Below are positions 7,604-15,346 of a stretch of 64,000 nucleotides of DNA, one piece after another (positions within the stretch are counted from its first letter, which is position 1; every line of letters begins with the position of its first letter). This stretch comes from Natronomonas marina. GTDB taxonomy: Archaea; Halobacteriota; Halobacteria; Halobacteriales; Haloarculaceae. Where the stretch lies: the NCBI RefSeq assembly GCF_024298905.1, contig NZ_CP101154.1, positions 2,790,001 to 2,854,000 on the forward strand, given 5' to 3'. The position numbers were made by a program, and so were the translations under genes. The notes beneath the pieces were generated by a model that was not told the origin of the DNA, made no database searches, and was given only the letters and a program-made list of their open reading frames with translations.

Positions 7604-9978
7604 GGGAGACCACTCTCCAGTAACGTCCGGCCACGGTATACTTGAACACGTCGGGTCACGACTTCCAGAACGAACACCAAGAGCCCGAGCAACAGCGGCA
7701 GCCAGGCCCACGAGTCGCGCACCGAGCGGACTTTGGTCGACCGTTCCTTGGCCACGTCGGCGATCCGGCTGCCCTCGTCGGCGTCGAAAGTCCGTCCGTC
7801 GGTGCTCGAGACGGCGTTCGACAGCTCCGAACTCGTGCCGAACGTGCCGTACTCGAGGGGATAGTTGACCGCGTACTCGGTGCCGGCGGTCCGCTGGTAG
7901 CCCGCCTCCTCGGGCGTTATCTCGCCGCGATACAGCCCCTCCTCGAGCTGTCGGAAGGTGACCTCGTCGGTCTCCGGGGGCGTCTCTCCCCTGTATCTGA
8001 CGGCGGTCCGGGTGCCGACCCGTGTGTCATCGACCGTCGTAACGCCGGTCATCGTCCGCGTCGGGTCGCCGACGGCGTAGTTGACGGTCCGGGTCGTCAA
8101 AAGCGAGTCCGGCTGCTCCAGCAGGCCGTCGAGCGTGCCCGCCTCGTCGTAGGCAGTGACGGTAGCGACGCGCCCGAGGCCGAACCGCCAGGAGGCGACC
8201 GCGGGCGTCCCCTCGGCCGTCGCGACCTGGTAGTCGGCGCCCTGCTTGACCTGCACCTCGTTGGCCTTGCCGGGGTTGGCCGAAAGCTCCAGCCCCGAGG
8301 TGATGAACGTGTCCCGCGAGACGACCGTGAGGTTCTCGCCCTCGAAGCTGCGGCCGCCGCCGCCGCTGAACAGCAGTTCCAGCTTGGTCGTATCGTCGGC
8401 CCGGAGATACGTCCCGCCGGAGGCGTCGGCGACCGCCTTGAGCATCTCGGCGTCGACGTTCTCGCCGGTCCCGACGGCGATGACCCGGTTGCCGTCGCGC
8501 TGGAGCTGCCTGGCGACGACCGCCGCCTGGTCGGGGTCGTCCTGGCCGTCGCTCAGGAGGATGACCGTCCCCTGTCTGTCCCCGAGCATCAGGCCAGCGC
8601 CCTGGAGGCCGCGTGCGGTGTCCGTCGCCCCGCCGTTCTCGAGCCGCCGTATCTTGTCCGCGAGTTCGTCACGGTTGCCCTCCAGCCGCTGGAGGTCGGC
8701 GATCCGGTAGGGTTGGATCGTGTAGGCGACGATGCCGACCTGGTGGCGGCCGTCGATGTCCTCGATGACGTCCAGGGCGGTCGCCTTCTGTATCTCGAAG
8801 GTCCGCTGTGTGCTCCCAGAGATGTCGACGACCAGGACGATACTGGCTGCGCCGCCGGTCGCGTTGCCGACCCGGACCGGCAGGACGGGCGCCAGCGACG
8901 ACCGATTGTAGCCGCCGTTCTCGTAGGCGTTCTCCCCACCGACGACCACCAGGCCGCCGCCGCCGACAACGAACTCCTGCAACGCGCCGACATCGCCCAT
9001 TTCGGAGGCCGGGACGTCCTGGACGACGACCGCCGCGTAGTCGTCGAGGTCGGGCGGCACGCTCGAGGCCCTCGTCACGTCGTACAGTTCGTCGAGGTAC
9101 CCCTCGAGCGGGTAGTCGCCGTCCGCGACGTACAGGACCTCCGGCTGTTCGACGACGCGGACGCTCCGGTGGAAGACGTCGTTCCGGGCGAAGACGTCCC
9201 CGCCCTCGATGGTCGCGGTCACCCGGTGGGTGCCGGTCTCGTTGAACGTCTTCGAGACGGTGAACGCGCCGTTGTCGTCGATCTCCTGGGTCGTGATGTT
9301 CTCGCCGTCGATGCGGGCCTCGACCGGGACTGGTTCGTCGACGTTGGTCCCTCGCAACCGGACGGTGAACTCGGCCTCGACGCCGGCGGTGAGCGTTCCC
9401 GGTCCCTCGATGGCGACGGCCCGCTCGGTCCGGTTGGCCTCGAGTTCGACCGCGTGTATCGTCGCGTTCAACCGGCGCGCCTCGTCGGCGGCGACCGCGA
9501 GACCTCGCCCCTCGGTCACCTGGCCGTCGGAGACGACGACGACCGTCCCGTTCTCCTGGAGATTCGCCGCCACCCCGTCGCCGATGGGTGAACTCGACCC
9601 GTTCCCGACCCTGACGGTCGATACCGGGGCGCCCTCCTCTTCGATGTCGGCGGCGAGGGCCTCGGTCGCGTCCGGATAGACCATCATGCTGTCCGAGCCA
9701 TCCGTCACCAGCGTCACCTCCGGTTCGCCCGGTGTCTCCCGGGCCTGGATCGTGTAGGGGCCCATCGCCCCGAAGACGAGCAGACAGGCCACGAAGACGC
9801 GGCTCGCCAGCAGCAGCCGGCGGCTCCGGTCGGACGCGGACCGGGCGTCGTCGGAGTCGCTCCACAGCGTCAAGTACGAAAGTGCCGCAACGACGACCGG
9901 AAGCAACACCAGCGGCCAAAGCTGTTCGAGGCCGACGGTCAGCCCGTCGGCGACGTTGTAGGAGACGGCCGCAGGCAT
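7600..9978 (-). CDS. Large membrane VWA protein with glutamine-amidotransferase-like segment
   Basis: The 792-residue protein has two N-terminal membrane helices (LWPLVLLPVVVAALSYLTL and LLLASRVFVACLLVFGAM), a degenerate VWA region (DGSDSMM), beta-rich extracytoplasmic-like segments, a domain resembling class I glutamine amidotransferase folds (LYVADGDYPLEGYLDEL to GGGLVVVGG), then a VWA domain with an intact metal site DISGS at 385-389, and a C-terminal membrane helix (WLPLLLGLLVFVLEVV). It resembles the large BatA/BatB-associated membrane proteins of bacterial Bat operons. Its ATG at 9978 overlaps the stop of the upstream VWA gene (TGATG), and its stop overlaps the coiled-coil start, so translation is coupled. 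Substrates are unknown. Confidence 0.88.
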   Translation of the reverse strand: MPAAVSYNVADGLTVGLEQLWPLVLLPVVVAALSYLTLWSDSDDARSASDRSRRLLLASRVFVACLLVFGAMGPYTIQARETPGEPEVTLVTDGSDSMMVYPDATEALAADIEEEGAPVSTVRVGNGSSSPIGDGVAANLQENGTVVVVSDGQVTEGRGLAVAADEARRLNATIHAVELEANRTERAVAIEGPGTLTAGVEAEFTVRLRGTNVDEPVPVEARIDGENITTQEIDDNGAFTVSKTFNETGTHRVTATIEGGDVFARNDVFHRSVRVVEQPEVLYVADGDYPLEGYLDELYDVTRASSVPPDLDDYAAVVVQDVPASEMGDVGALQEFVVGGGGLVVVGGENAYENGGYNRSSLAPVLPVRVGNATGGAASIVLVVDISGSTQRTFEIQKATALDVIEDIDGRHQVGIVAYTIQPYRIADLQRLEGNRDELADKIRRLENGGATDTARGLQGAGLMLGDRQGTVILLSDGQDDPDQAAVVARQLQRDGNRVIAVGTGENVDAEMLKAVADASGGTYLRADDTTKLELLFSGGGGRSFEGENLTVVSRDTFITSGLELSANPGKANEVQVKQGADYQVATAEGTPAVASWRFGLGRVATVTAYDEAGTLDGLLEQPDSLLTTRTVNYAVGDPTRTMTGVTTVDDTRVGTRTAVRYRGETPPETDEVTFRQLEEGLYRGEITPEEAGYQRTAGTEYAVNYPLEYGTFGTSSELSNAVSSTDGRTFDADEGSRIADVAKERSTKVRSVRDSWAWLPLLLGLLVFVLEVVTRRVQVYRGRTLLESGLP

Positions 9979-11771
9979 CAGAGGTCCCCCCGTCGACGGA
10001 GATAGCCGATCTCGAGGACGACCACCACGAGTGCCGCCAGCGCGACGTACTCGCTGAGCGGCCTGGGAACGGTCCGCTGTTCGGTTTCCACCAGCGAACC
10101 GGCGACGCTGTTCCGGTCCTCGAGGGGCTCGACGTTCGTGTCCGACTCCCGCTCGTCGAGAAGCGAGGCGGCCTCCCGCTGGCCGTCGGCGGTGTAGAAC
10201 CCCGCCATCCGGAGCGAAACCGGCGACTCGGCCGTGTCGCCATCGGGGGATTCGACCGTTCCCGAGCCGAATCGACCCGTCTCGCCGGTGGCGTGATTGA
10301 TCGCCGACAGCGTCGGTCGATCGGCCAGGTAGAACGCTGCTCGCTTCCAGAACACCGGGTACTGGCTGTCGAACTTGAACGAGGAATACTGCTCCATGTA
10401 GCCGAAGTACAGCAGTCGCCCCGCCTCCCGGTCGGACGTGGCGATCAACGGCGAGCCGTCGTCGAATTCAACCAGGGTTCGGCCCTCGCGGAGCGAGCCG
10501 TTGAGGTACTCCGCGGGTGGCTGGAAGTCGATGCCACGCGTGAGATCGGTCCGCGTCGTCGACTCGACTCGCGGGTTCGACCGCTGTCCGACCGGCTCGA
10601 GCAACAGCAGGTCGCCGTAGCTCTCTGGCAGCCCCTCTTGGGCCTGGACAGCGACACCGCCACCGTCGGTGACGAGCTGGCGGCCGCTCTCGACGTTGCC
10701 CGGCAAGAGCGACTCGGAGTCGACGTTGCTGTATATGATGACGTCGTACTCGTCCTCCGACGTCGTCGGCGGCGTCTCGACGGTGAGGTTCACCTGCTCG
10801 ACGACCGACAGCGCCGTCGTCAGGTAGCGGTTGCGGTCGTTCGTGAACACGAGCACGTCGACTGTCGAGTCCTGCGGCGCGGCTACGTAGGCGGTGTCGT
10901 CGACCGCGAAGTCGTCGCCGGGCTCCAGTCGGGCCTCGCCGCCGCCGGCCGGGACCGGCATCGTCACCGTGGCGACGCCGTCCGGCCCGAGGTCGACCTC
11001 GCGGCTTTCCTCGCCGAACCGAACCGTCCGGGTGGCGGACTCGTCGCCGAAGTTCTTCACCGACAGCGTCACCTCGGAGCCGGCAAAGCGCATGTCGATG
11101 AAACCGACGTTGGCCTCGCCGCCCCGGTCGAACTGCCGGAGGTCGACCGAGACGTCCCGTGCCCGGGCGGTCGTGACGGGGTCGGCCCAGTCGTCGCCGG
11201 CGAAGTCGCTGAACACCACGATCCGGCTGTCCTCGTCGGCCAGCGCCGCCGCCTGGGCGATGGCGCCCCGGAGGCTCCCCGGCGCGTCGGTCGGCTCGAG
11301 GCCGGCCAGCGCCTCGCGGGCCGTCCCCGAGGTCACCTGGCGAGCGACCACCTCGCCGCCACCCGATGTCGTGACCACGGTACTCTTCGGGGTCATCTCG
11401 TCGTCGGCGGTTGCGATGGCCGCCTCGAAGCGGCTGGTGTCGCCGTCGGTTGTCGCCATGCTCGCGCTCGTGTCGACGACGACGATGGTCTCCTCGACGG
11501 CCGTCCGCTCGGCGACGAGCACGTACGGCGCTGCGAGCGAGACTGCAAGCAGCACGACGACGAGCAGCTGCACGAAAAGGAGCGTGCTCCGGGAAAGCCG
11601 CTCGAGATAGGGGCTGGTCGTCCGCTGTCGCTCCTCGCTGGCGAGAAACCGGAAGGTCGGCAGCTCCACGCGCTCGGGATCCGGCCGGATCAGATACAGC
11701 ACGACGATCGGCACCGAAAGCAGGATAGCTGCGAGCCCCAGGGGAGCGAGAAACACGTCTTGCAGGGCCAT
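9978..11771 (-). CDS. BatA-type membrane VWA protein
   Basis: The 597-residue protein starts with the BatA N-terminal arrangement: MALQDVFLAPLGLAAILLSV, a first membrane helix, the ELPTFRFL stretch, a second helix (LLFVQLLVVVLLAVSLAAPY), then a VWA domain with metal-site motif DTSAS at 100-104. A C-terminal helix (YVALAALVVVVLEIGYL) ends it. I choose the ATG at 11771; the alternative 22 residues earlier adds a basic, His/Pro-rich peptide that would overlap the divergent TRASH gene. It is the first gene of the six-gene operon running to 3985. Only 25 bases separate it from the divergent TRASH start, so any promoter must overlap that gene. Confidence 0.88.
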   Translation of the reverse strand: MALQDVFLAPLGLAAILLSVPIVVLYLIRPDPERVELPTFRFLASEERQRTTSPYLERLSRSTLLFVQLLVVVLLAVSLAAPYVLVAERTAVEETIVVVDTSASMATTDGDTSRFEAAIATADDEMTPKSTVVTTSGGGEVVARQVTSGTAREALAGLEPTDAPGSLRGAIAQAAALADEDSRIVVFSDFAGDDWADPVTTARARDVSVDLRQFDRGGEANVGFIDMRFAGSEVTLSVKNFGDESATRTVRFGEESREVDLGPDGVATVTMPVPAGGGEARLEPGDDFAVDDTAYVAAPQDSTVDVLVFTNDRNRYLTTALSVVEQVNLTVETPPTTSEDEYDVIIYSNVDSESLLPGNVESGRQLVTDGGGVAVQAQEGLPESYGDLLLLEPVGQRSNPRVESTTRTDLTRGIDFQPPAEYLNGSLREGRTLVEFDDGSPLIATSDREAGRLLYFGYMEQYSSFKFDSQYPVFWKRAAFYLADRPTLSAINHATGETGRFGSGTVESPDGDTAESPVSLRMAGFYTADGQREAASLLDERESDTNVEPLEDRNSVAGSLVETEQRTVPRPLSEYVALAALVVVVLEIGYLRRRGDL

Positions 11772-11796
11772 TGAATGGATCTCGGGATGGGAACAT

Positions 11797-11958
11797 ATGT
11801 GCGTTTTCGTTGGAGGGCGAGGGAACTCAAGCCTCACCCACGACGGCGAGACGTACTACTTCTGTTCGAAGCGGTGCAAGCGTGCGTTCGAGAAGACACC
11901 GGGCGAATACGACACCGTCGACCCGGTTATCTCAGGCGACCACGACCACCACTGGTGA
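11797..11958 (+). CDS. 53-residue TRASH/YHS-like metal-binding protein, probably C-terminally truncated
   Basis: The reading frame starts at ATG 11797 (MCVFVGGRGN) and reads SLTHDGETYYFCSKRCKRAF before ending GDHDHHW. Cys2, Cys23 and Cys27 fit the TRASH pattern C-x(20)-C-x(3)-C, and the T(H)DGETYYFCS..C block is the core of YHS/TRASH domains used in copper or other soft-metal handling. The His-rich tail (HDHHW) could add metal ligands. It is short even for this family, and its stop codon TGA is the first base triplet of a decayed IS200/IS605-type end (11956-11990), so the original C-terminus may have been lost. No other metal gene is adjacent. I am confident in the domain, less in whether it is still expressed. 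Confidence 0.65.
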   Translation: MCVFVGGRGNSSLTHDGETYYFCSKRCKRAFEKTPGEYDTVDPVISGDHDHHW

Positions 11959-11990
11959 CATCCTCCGCGTCTTGAACGGCGGGGCTTCCC
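11956..11990 (-). mobile_element. Decayed IS200/IS605-type (TnpB) transposon end
   Basis: Read on the minus strand, this stretch is gggaagccccgccgttcaag then acgcggaggatgtca. It matches from memory the conserved right end that follows tnpB genes in haloarchaea (gggaagcccc..hairpin..gaggatgtca), where it forms the 3' part of the guide RNA. The hairpin arms (ccgc/gcgg) are imperfect and no tnpA or tnpB coding remnant is recognisable in the adjoining 12000-12148, so I read it as a solo relic. Comparison with intact elements would be decisive. Confidence 0.5.
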
Positions 11991-12114
11991 GTACCGCAGG
12001 TGGGGTATTTGCTGGTCTACGACATAACTTGTTCTCGCGGGTCGAACGCCCCACTAGCTGACTCGAACCTGCAGCGCCGAGTTCTCTCGAAAGGACCTGT
12101 TGGTGGATCGTCAA

Positions 12115-12126
12115 TGGGTATTATCA
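12115..12126 (+). promoter_or_regulatory. TATA-like element for the first crotonase gene
   Basis: The sequence gggtattatcag is centred about 28 bases before the ATG at 12149, the spacing expected for a leaderless haloarchaeal transcript, and supports that start. Confidence 0.5.
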
Positions 12127-12148
12127 GCGAACGGCCGATCTGTAGGCC

Positions 12149-12907
12149 ATGGGCGATTTCGAGGTTCGATACGACGTCACGGACAGGGTCGGGACTCTGA
12201 CCGTTTCGCATCCGCCGGTGAACGCACTGACGTACGAACAGATCGGCCGACTCCGCGAGGAACTCCACACGATACCTCGTGAAGACGAACTCGCCGTCGT
12301 CGTTCAAACTGCCGGCTCGAAGGCGTTCATGGGTGGCCACGACATCGGCGATCTCGAAACGTCTACAGCGAAGACGGAACGGGACGGGACGGACACGTAC
12401 ATGGCCTTTCTGGAGGAGCTGTACGAACTCTCGATACCGACCGTCGCCGCCATCGACGGCCCCGCGTTGGGGACCGGCCTGGTCGTCGCGTGCTTCTGTG
12501 ATCTCCGGGTCGTCGCTCCGTCGGCGACGCTCGGGTTACCGGAGATCGACGTCGGTCTCGCGGCGGGCTATCGACCGGTCCGTCGGCAGTTCCCCGACGG
12601 CATCGCTCGGTACATGGCGCTCACGGGGAAGACGATCGACGGGGACCACGCGTATCGACTCGGATTCGCCAGCGAACGGTCCGAGTCCCCGAAAGAAGAC
12701 GCCAACAAACTCGCACGGGAGATCGCGGCCAAGAGCCCCGACGCCGTAGAGGCCTTCGTCGGGCTCATCAATCGGCACCAGCCGGAGTGGCCGATGACGG
12801 ACTTCCGCAGAGAACGCCGCCGGACGGAGGAACTCATGCTCGGCGACAATGCAGCGGAAGCCAGAGAGGCGTTCTTCGAAGGTCGAGACCCCGAGTTCGA
12901 TCGGTGA
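12149..12907 (+). CDS. Enoyl-CoA hydratase/isomerase (crotonase) family protein
   Basis: The 252-residue protein has the crotonase fold signatures: HPPVNALTYEQ near the N-terminus, the oxyanion-hole segment FMGGHDIGDL (60-69) and GPALGTG (104-110), then LGLPEIDVGL. Compared with rat enoyl-CoA hydratase, the Glu164 equivalent is present as Glu132, but the Glu144 position is Val112, so simple hydration is doubtful and an isomerase, hydrolase or other crotonase reaction is possible. The oxyanion loop is also unusual (GGHD in place of AGAD). It stands alone with its own promoter. The specific substrate is unknown. Confidence 0.85.
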   Translation: MGDFEVRYDVTDRVGTLTVSHPPVNALTYEQIGRLREELHTIPREDELAVVVQTAGSKAFMGGHDIGDLETSTAKTERDGTDTYMAFLEELYELSIPTVAAIDGPALGTGLVVACFCDLRVVAPSATLGLPEIDVGLAAGYRPVRRQFPDGIARYMALTGKTIDGDHAYRLGFASERSESPKEDANKLAREIAAKSPDAVEAFVGLINRHQPEWPMTDFRRERRRTEELMLGDNAAEAREAFFEGRDPEFDR

Positions 12908-13132
12908 TCGGAACCAACCCCCGATAGCCTACGAGGACTGAACGGGAGACGAGCGTCTCCCCACGGTTCGTGCCGTTGGCACCCGCGTGGTCGGGGTCAC
13001 GCGCTCGACAGCGCCATTGAATCGTCGCGCTCCGTAGGACCGCTAGACTACAGGGCGACGACCGGATCGTTCTCTCCCACTCGCAGAAATACTCGCCTCC
13101 ATGCCAGCAGTCGCTCCGGCCGGCCTCATCGT

Positions 13133-13142
13133 GTATTATACT
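13133..13142 (+). promoter_or_regulatory. TATA-like element for the secretion operon
   Basis: The AT-rich run tattatacta lies about 44 bases before the ATG at 13181. This predicts transcription starting near 13163 and a short leader of some 18 bases, ending in the weak ribosome-site-like ttgtagga. Confidence 0.4.
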
Positions 13143-13180
13143 AACATTCAAGTGCCAGAATTAACAGAATAGTTGTAGGA

Positions 13181-15346
13181 ATGAATCGAGCCGTCCCGGC
13201 GCCGGAGCCGCCCGATTCACCGGACGCGTGGTACGCGCCCGACGTCCACGACCAGTACGCGCTGGGGTCGGGTGTCGTCGCCACCGTCAGGAGCGAGGAC
13301 GACGAGTTCGCCTACGAGGTGCGGGAGCCGAGCCTGTCGGCTCGCGCCGAACGGGACCTCGAGGCGGTGCTGGAGCACTTCGCCGACGCCGAGCCGCGAC
13401 GCCCCCGGACCCGACAGGGCGCCGCCGAGCGGCTCCGGGCCGGCTTCGACCCGAAGTACGAGCGGGCCATCGACCGGCTGGTCGACTGTGCGGCCTCGGA
13501 GCGACGACGCCTCGAGTATCACGCGCTGGCCGAGTTGCGGTGTCTCGGGGGACTGACCCCGCACGCGCTGGACGAGCGCCTGGAGGTGGCCAGCCTCCAG
13601 GACGGCGAGTTGCTCGTCCACCTGACCGACTACGCGCCCGCCGCGACCGGCATCGAGGACCCCGACTACGGGGACCGCTTCTGTGCGGAACGCATCGAGC
13701 GCTACACCGTTCCCTTCGCGGGCTACGAGATACCGGTCGTCCGCTACCGGGAGCGGAGCCTCGGCGCCGACCCCTTCGAGCGCAAGTACGCCGTCCTCGA
13801 ACCCGACCTGTTGCCGGGCGACGAACGGCTCATCGAGGAGTGCAAGGAGCGCGTCTGGGAGGTCGGCATCGAGGGCATCGACAGCGAGACAGCCTTCGAG
13901 GACCGCGCCGCGGTCGTCCGCGAGCGGGCCGCGAAACTGCTCTCGCGGCGACTGACCGCCCGGAACACCCGCGCCTGGCTCGACGCGACCCGACATCGGG
14001 TCCGGAGCCTGCTGGCCGAACACGACCTGGCGGTGCCGCCCGTCGACCGCCGGTTCGCCGACGACCGCCTCGAGGACCTCCTGTACTACGTCCTCCGGGA
14101 TCTGACGGGCTACAGCCAGCTGACGGTGCCGATACGCGACCCGAACCTCGAGGACATCGAGGCCAACTGCGTCGGCGAGCGCATCAAGGTCGTCCCGCGC
14201 GGCAACACCCGCGAACCGACGAACCTCCGGTTCGATTCGGAGGACGCCTTCGTCAACGTCGTCACGCAACTGGCTGCCAAGGACGGCGTCGAACTCTCGG
14301 CGAGTCGGCCCTCCGCGAAGGTGAACCTCGACCCCGAGGGCATCGACCAGACCATCCGGTGTGCGGTCGCGCTGCCCACCATCTCCGAGGACGGTCCCCA
14401 CATCTCCATCCGGAAGCAGGCGCCGGACGTGCTCACGCCGGTCGACCTCGTCGAGGCCGACTCCGTGCCGACCGAACTCGTCACGCTGCTGTGGATGCTG
14501 TACGAGCACCACGGCGTCGTCCTCTTCTCGGGTCCGACGGGGGTCGGGAAGACGACGCTGATGAACGCCCACATGCCGTTCGTCGAGTTCGACGACCGGC
14601 CGGTCAGCATCGACGAGGGCTCACGGGAGGTGCTGTTGCCCCACGAGACGGGCGTCTCGCTGACGACCCGCGAGCACCGCGACGACTACAAGAACGTCTC
14701 GATGGCGGACCTGATGACCGAGACCAACTACCTCAACCCCGACGTGGAGGTCATCGCAGAAATCAACACGCCGGCCTCCTTCGAGACGTTCGGCGAGGTG
14801 CTGCAGACCGGTCACGGCGTCCTCGGGACCACCCACGCCGAGGACATCGAGAAACTCATCAACCGCGTCATCGAGAAGGGCCTGCCCGCGTATCTCCTCC
14901 GGGAGATAGACCTGGTCGTGTTTCCGCGACACGTCGACGGCGACCGCTACGTCGGCGAAGCCGTCGAGTTGCTCGACGACCGGGAGGCGGCCGGCATCGA
15001 GGGGACCGACCGCATCGAGAAGGACGGCACGGCCATTCACCACAACGAGGTGCTCGGCCGGACGCCCGACGGGGAGTGGACCTTCGCCTACGACCACCCG
15101 AAACTCGGCGACCCGACAGAGCGGCGCGGCCTGCGGACGCTCGACCGGATCGCAGAGCGGACCGACCGGCCGATCGAGGACGTCGAGGCGGAGTTCCACC
15201 GCAAGCACGGCTACGTCGAGTACCTCGTCCGCGAGGAGATGACCGACATCGAGGACGTGTTCGGGTTCCTCTCGGATCTGCGGACGGACGAGGCGGCGAC
15301 CGTCGAGCGGCTGCAGCGCCGTCACGCCGGGAGGACCGATGACTGA
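13181..15346 (+). CDS. Type II/IV secretion ATPase (GspE/TadA/PilB-like)
   Basis: The 721-residue protein has a long haloarchaeal N-terminal domain followed by the secretion ATPase core: Walker A GPTGVGKTT (451-459), an Asp/Glu-box region (SIDEGSREVLLPHETG), the Walker-B-like VEVIAEIN (522-528) and the His-box GHGVLGTTHAED. Such ATPases power assembly of archaeal type IV pili or related surface structures. Its stop overlaps the next ATG by eight bases (ATGACTGA), so it is coupled to the GspF-like platform gene, the expected partner. It is the first of seven overlapping genes. Whether this operon builds a pilus, an adhesive fibre or exports proteins cannot be decided, because no typical major pilin is present. 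Confidence 0.93.
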   Translation: MNRAVPAPEPPDSPDAWYAPDVHDQYALGSGVVATVRSEDDEFAYEVREPSLSARAERDLEAVLEHFADAEPRRPRTRQGAAERLRAGFDPKYERAIDRLVDCAASERRRLEYHALAELRCLGGLTPHALDERLEVASLQDGELLVHLTDYAPAATGIEDPDYGDRFCAERIERYTVPFAGYEIPVVRYRERSLGADPFERKYAVLEPDLLPGDERLIEECKERVWEVGIEGIDSETAFEDRAAVVRERAAKLLSRRLTARNTRAWLDATRHRVRSLLAEHDLAVPPVDRRFADDRLEDLLYYVLRDLTGYSQLTVPIRDPNLEDIEANCVGERIKVVPRGNTREPTNLRFDSEDAFVNVVTQLAAKDGVELSASRPSAKVNLDPEGIDQTIRCAVALPTISEDGPHISIRKQAPDVLTPVDLVEADSVPTELVTLLWMLYEHHGVVLFSGPTGVGKTTLMNAHMPFVEFDDRPVSIDEGSREVLLPHETGVSLTTREHRDDYKNVSMADLMTETNYLNPDVEVIAEINTPASFETFGEVLQTGHGVLGTTHAEDIEKLINRVIEKGLPAYLLREIDLVVFPRHVDGDRYVGEAVELLDDREAAGIEGTDRIEKDGTAIHHNEVLGRTPDGEWTFAYDHPKLGDPTERRGLRTLDRIAERTDRPIEDVEAEFHRKHGYVEYLVREEMTDIEDVFGFLSDLRTDEAATVERLQRRHAGRTDD

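Noticed and set aside
7642-9591. A 649-residue plus-strand frame opposite the large VWA gene
   Set aside because: No recognisable domain, composition typical of antisense shadows (many Arg, Val, Gly), and the minus-strand protein is clearly real.
12055-12085. A tRNA T-arm-like word (ggttcgagtc on the minus strand)
   Set aside because: The flanking bases do not form a T-stem, and no anticodon or acceptor arm is present.
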